Part shown: piece after piece, positions 21,786 to 21,828 of the stretch
How the letters are laid out: every line of letters begins with the position of its first letter
How positions within the stretch are numbered: position 1 is the stretch's first letter
Source of the DNA: an uncultured Bacillaceae bacterium
Lineage (GTDB): Bacteria; Bacillota; Bacilli; Bacillales; Cytobacillaceae
Assembly: GCA_937995745.1 (NCBI GenBank)
Contig: CALKIU010000083.1
Coordinates: 1-21,828 of the forward strand
Length of the DNA stretch: 21,828 nt
Direction of reading: 5' to 3'
Translations under genes and position numbers: made by a program
Notes under the pieces: model-generated
Told to the model about the DNA's origin: nothing
Seen by the model: only the letters and a program-made list of their open reading frames with translations
The model's database searches: none

Positions 21786-21828
21786 CCGCCGTTATGAGCG
21801 GAAATTTATGGAGAGGTCAGGGTGTGTA
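21786..21828 (+). other. Window edge, possible start of a following gene
   Basis: GGAGAGG (21810-21816) is followed by GTG codons at 21822 and 21824, which could be the ribosome binding site and start of a gene running out of the window. Only a few codons are visible, so no product can be given. Confidence 0.2.

Noticed and set aside
1..21828. CRISPR, transposon, prophage, toxin-antitoxin or defence genes
   Set aside because: No repeat-spacer array, transposase, integrase or recognisable defence motif was found; the window reads as core chromosome.

Overview
The window is a chromosomal core region of a low-to-moderate GC, spore-forming member of the Bacillaceae. Three things support this. 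The gene order closely follows the Bacillus subtilis serA / ypaA (ribU) / fer / ypbB / recS / ypbD-H / gudB / prsW / sleB / ypeB / ypfA / ypfB / cmk / ypfD / fni neighbourhood. Ribosome binding sites are strong and of AGGAGG type. The spore-germination pair sleB-ypeB is present. I saw no CRISPR array, insertion sequence, prophage, tRNA or rRNA. I cannot name the species from sequence alone.

Layout. Bases 1-1062 carry a secreted M23 peptidase with two LysM domains (+). It converges on serA (-), with a shared hairpin terminator between them. ppaC (Mn-dependent pyrophosphatase, -) follows. It is divergent from ribU (+), which lies behind a complete FMN riboswitch with a visible antiterminator/terminator switch. 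fer (ferredoxin, -) faces ribU across a perfect 12-bp bidirectional terminator. From about 5780 onward every recognised gene is on the + strand. A compact ypbB-recS-ypbD-ypbE-like cluster is followed by ypbF-ypbG, then mecB (ypbH), gudB, prsW, the sleB-ypeB germination operon, ypfA, ypfB, a cmk-plsC translationally coupled pair, ypfD (S1-domain protein) and fni, which ends at a strong terminator.

How the genes work together. Most of the window is housekeeping: serine synthesis (SerA), pyrophosphate hydrolysis (PpaC), riboflavin uptake (RibU), electron transfer (Fer), CMP phosphorylation and phosphatidate synthesis (Cmk, PlsC), isoprenoid precursor interconversion (Fni) and glutamate catabolism (GudB). 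Mixed in are regulatory and envelope proteins: MecB as a ClpC-type adaptor, PrsW as a site-1 protease for an anti-sigma factor, YpfA as a PilZ c-di-GMP receptor, and SleB/YpeB for spore cortex hydrolysis.

I found no convincing new multi-gene system. The observations most worth following up are small: the YpbB/RecS pair as a possible split helicase, a short leader ORF that ends on the ribU start codon, a 17-nt perfect dyad upstream of the S1-domain gene, alternative hairpins before mecB, a structured sleB leader, a LysM-less YpbE-like protein, and the absence of ypdA between gudB and prsW.
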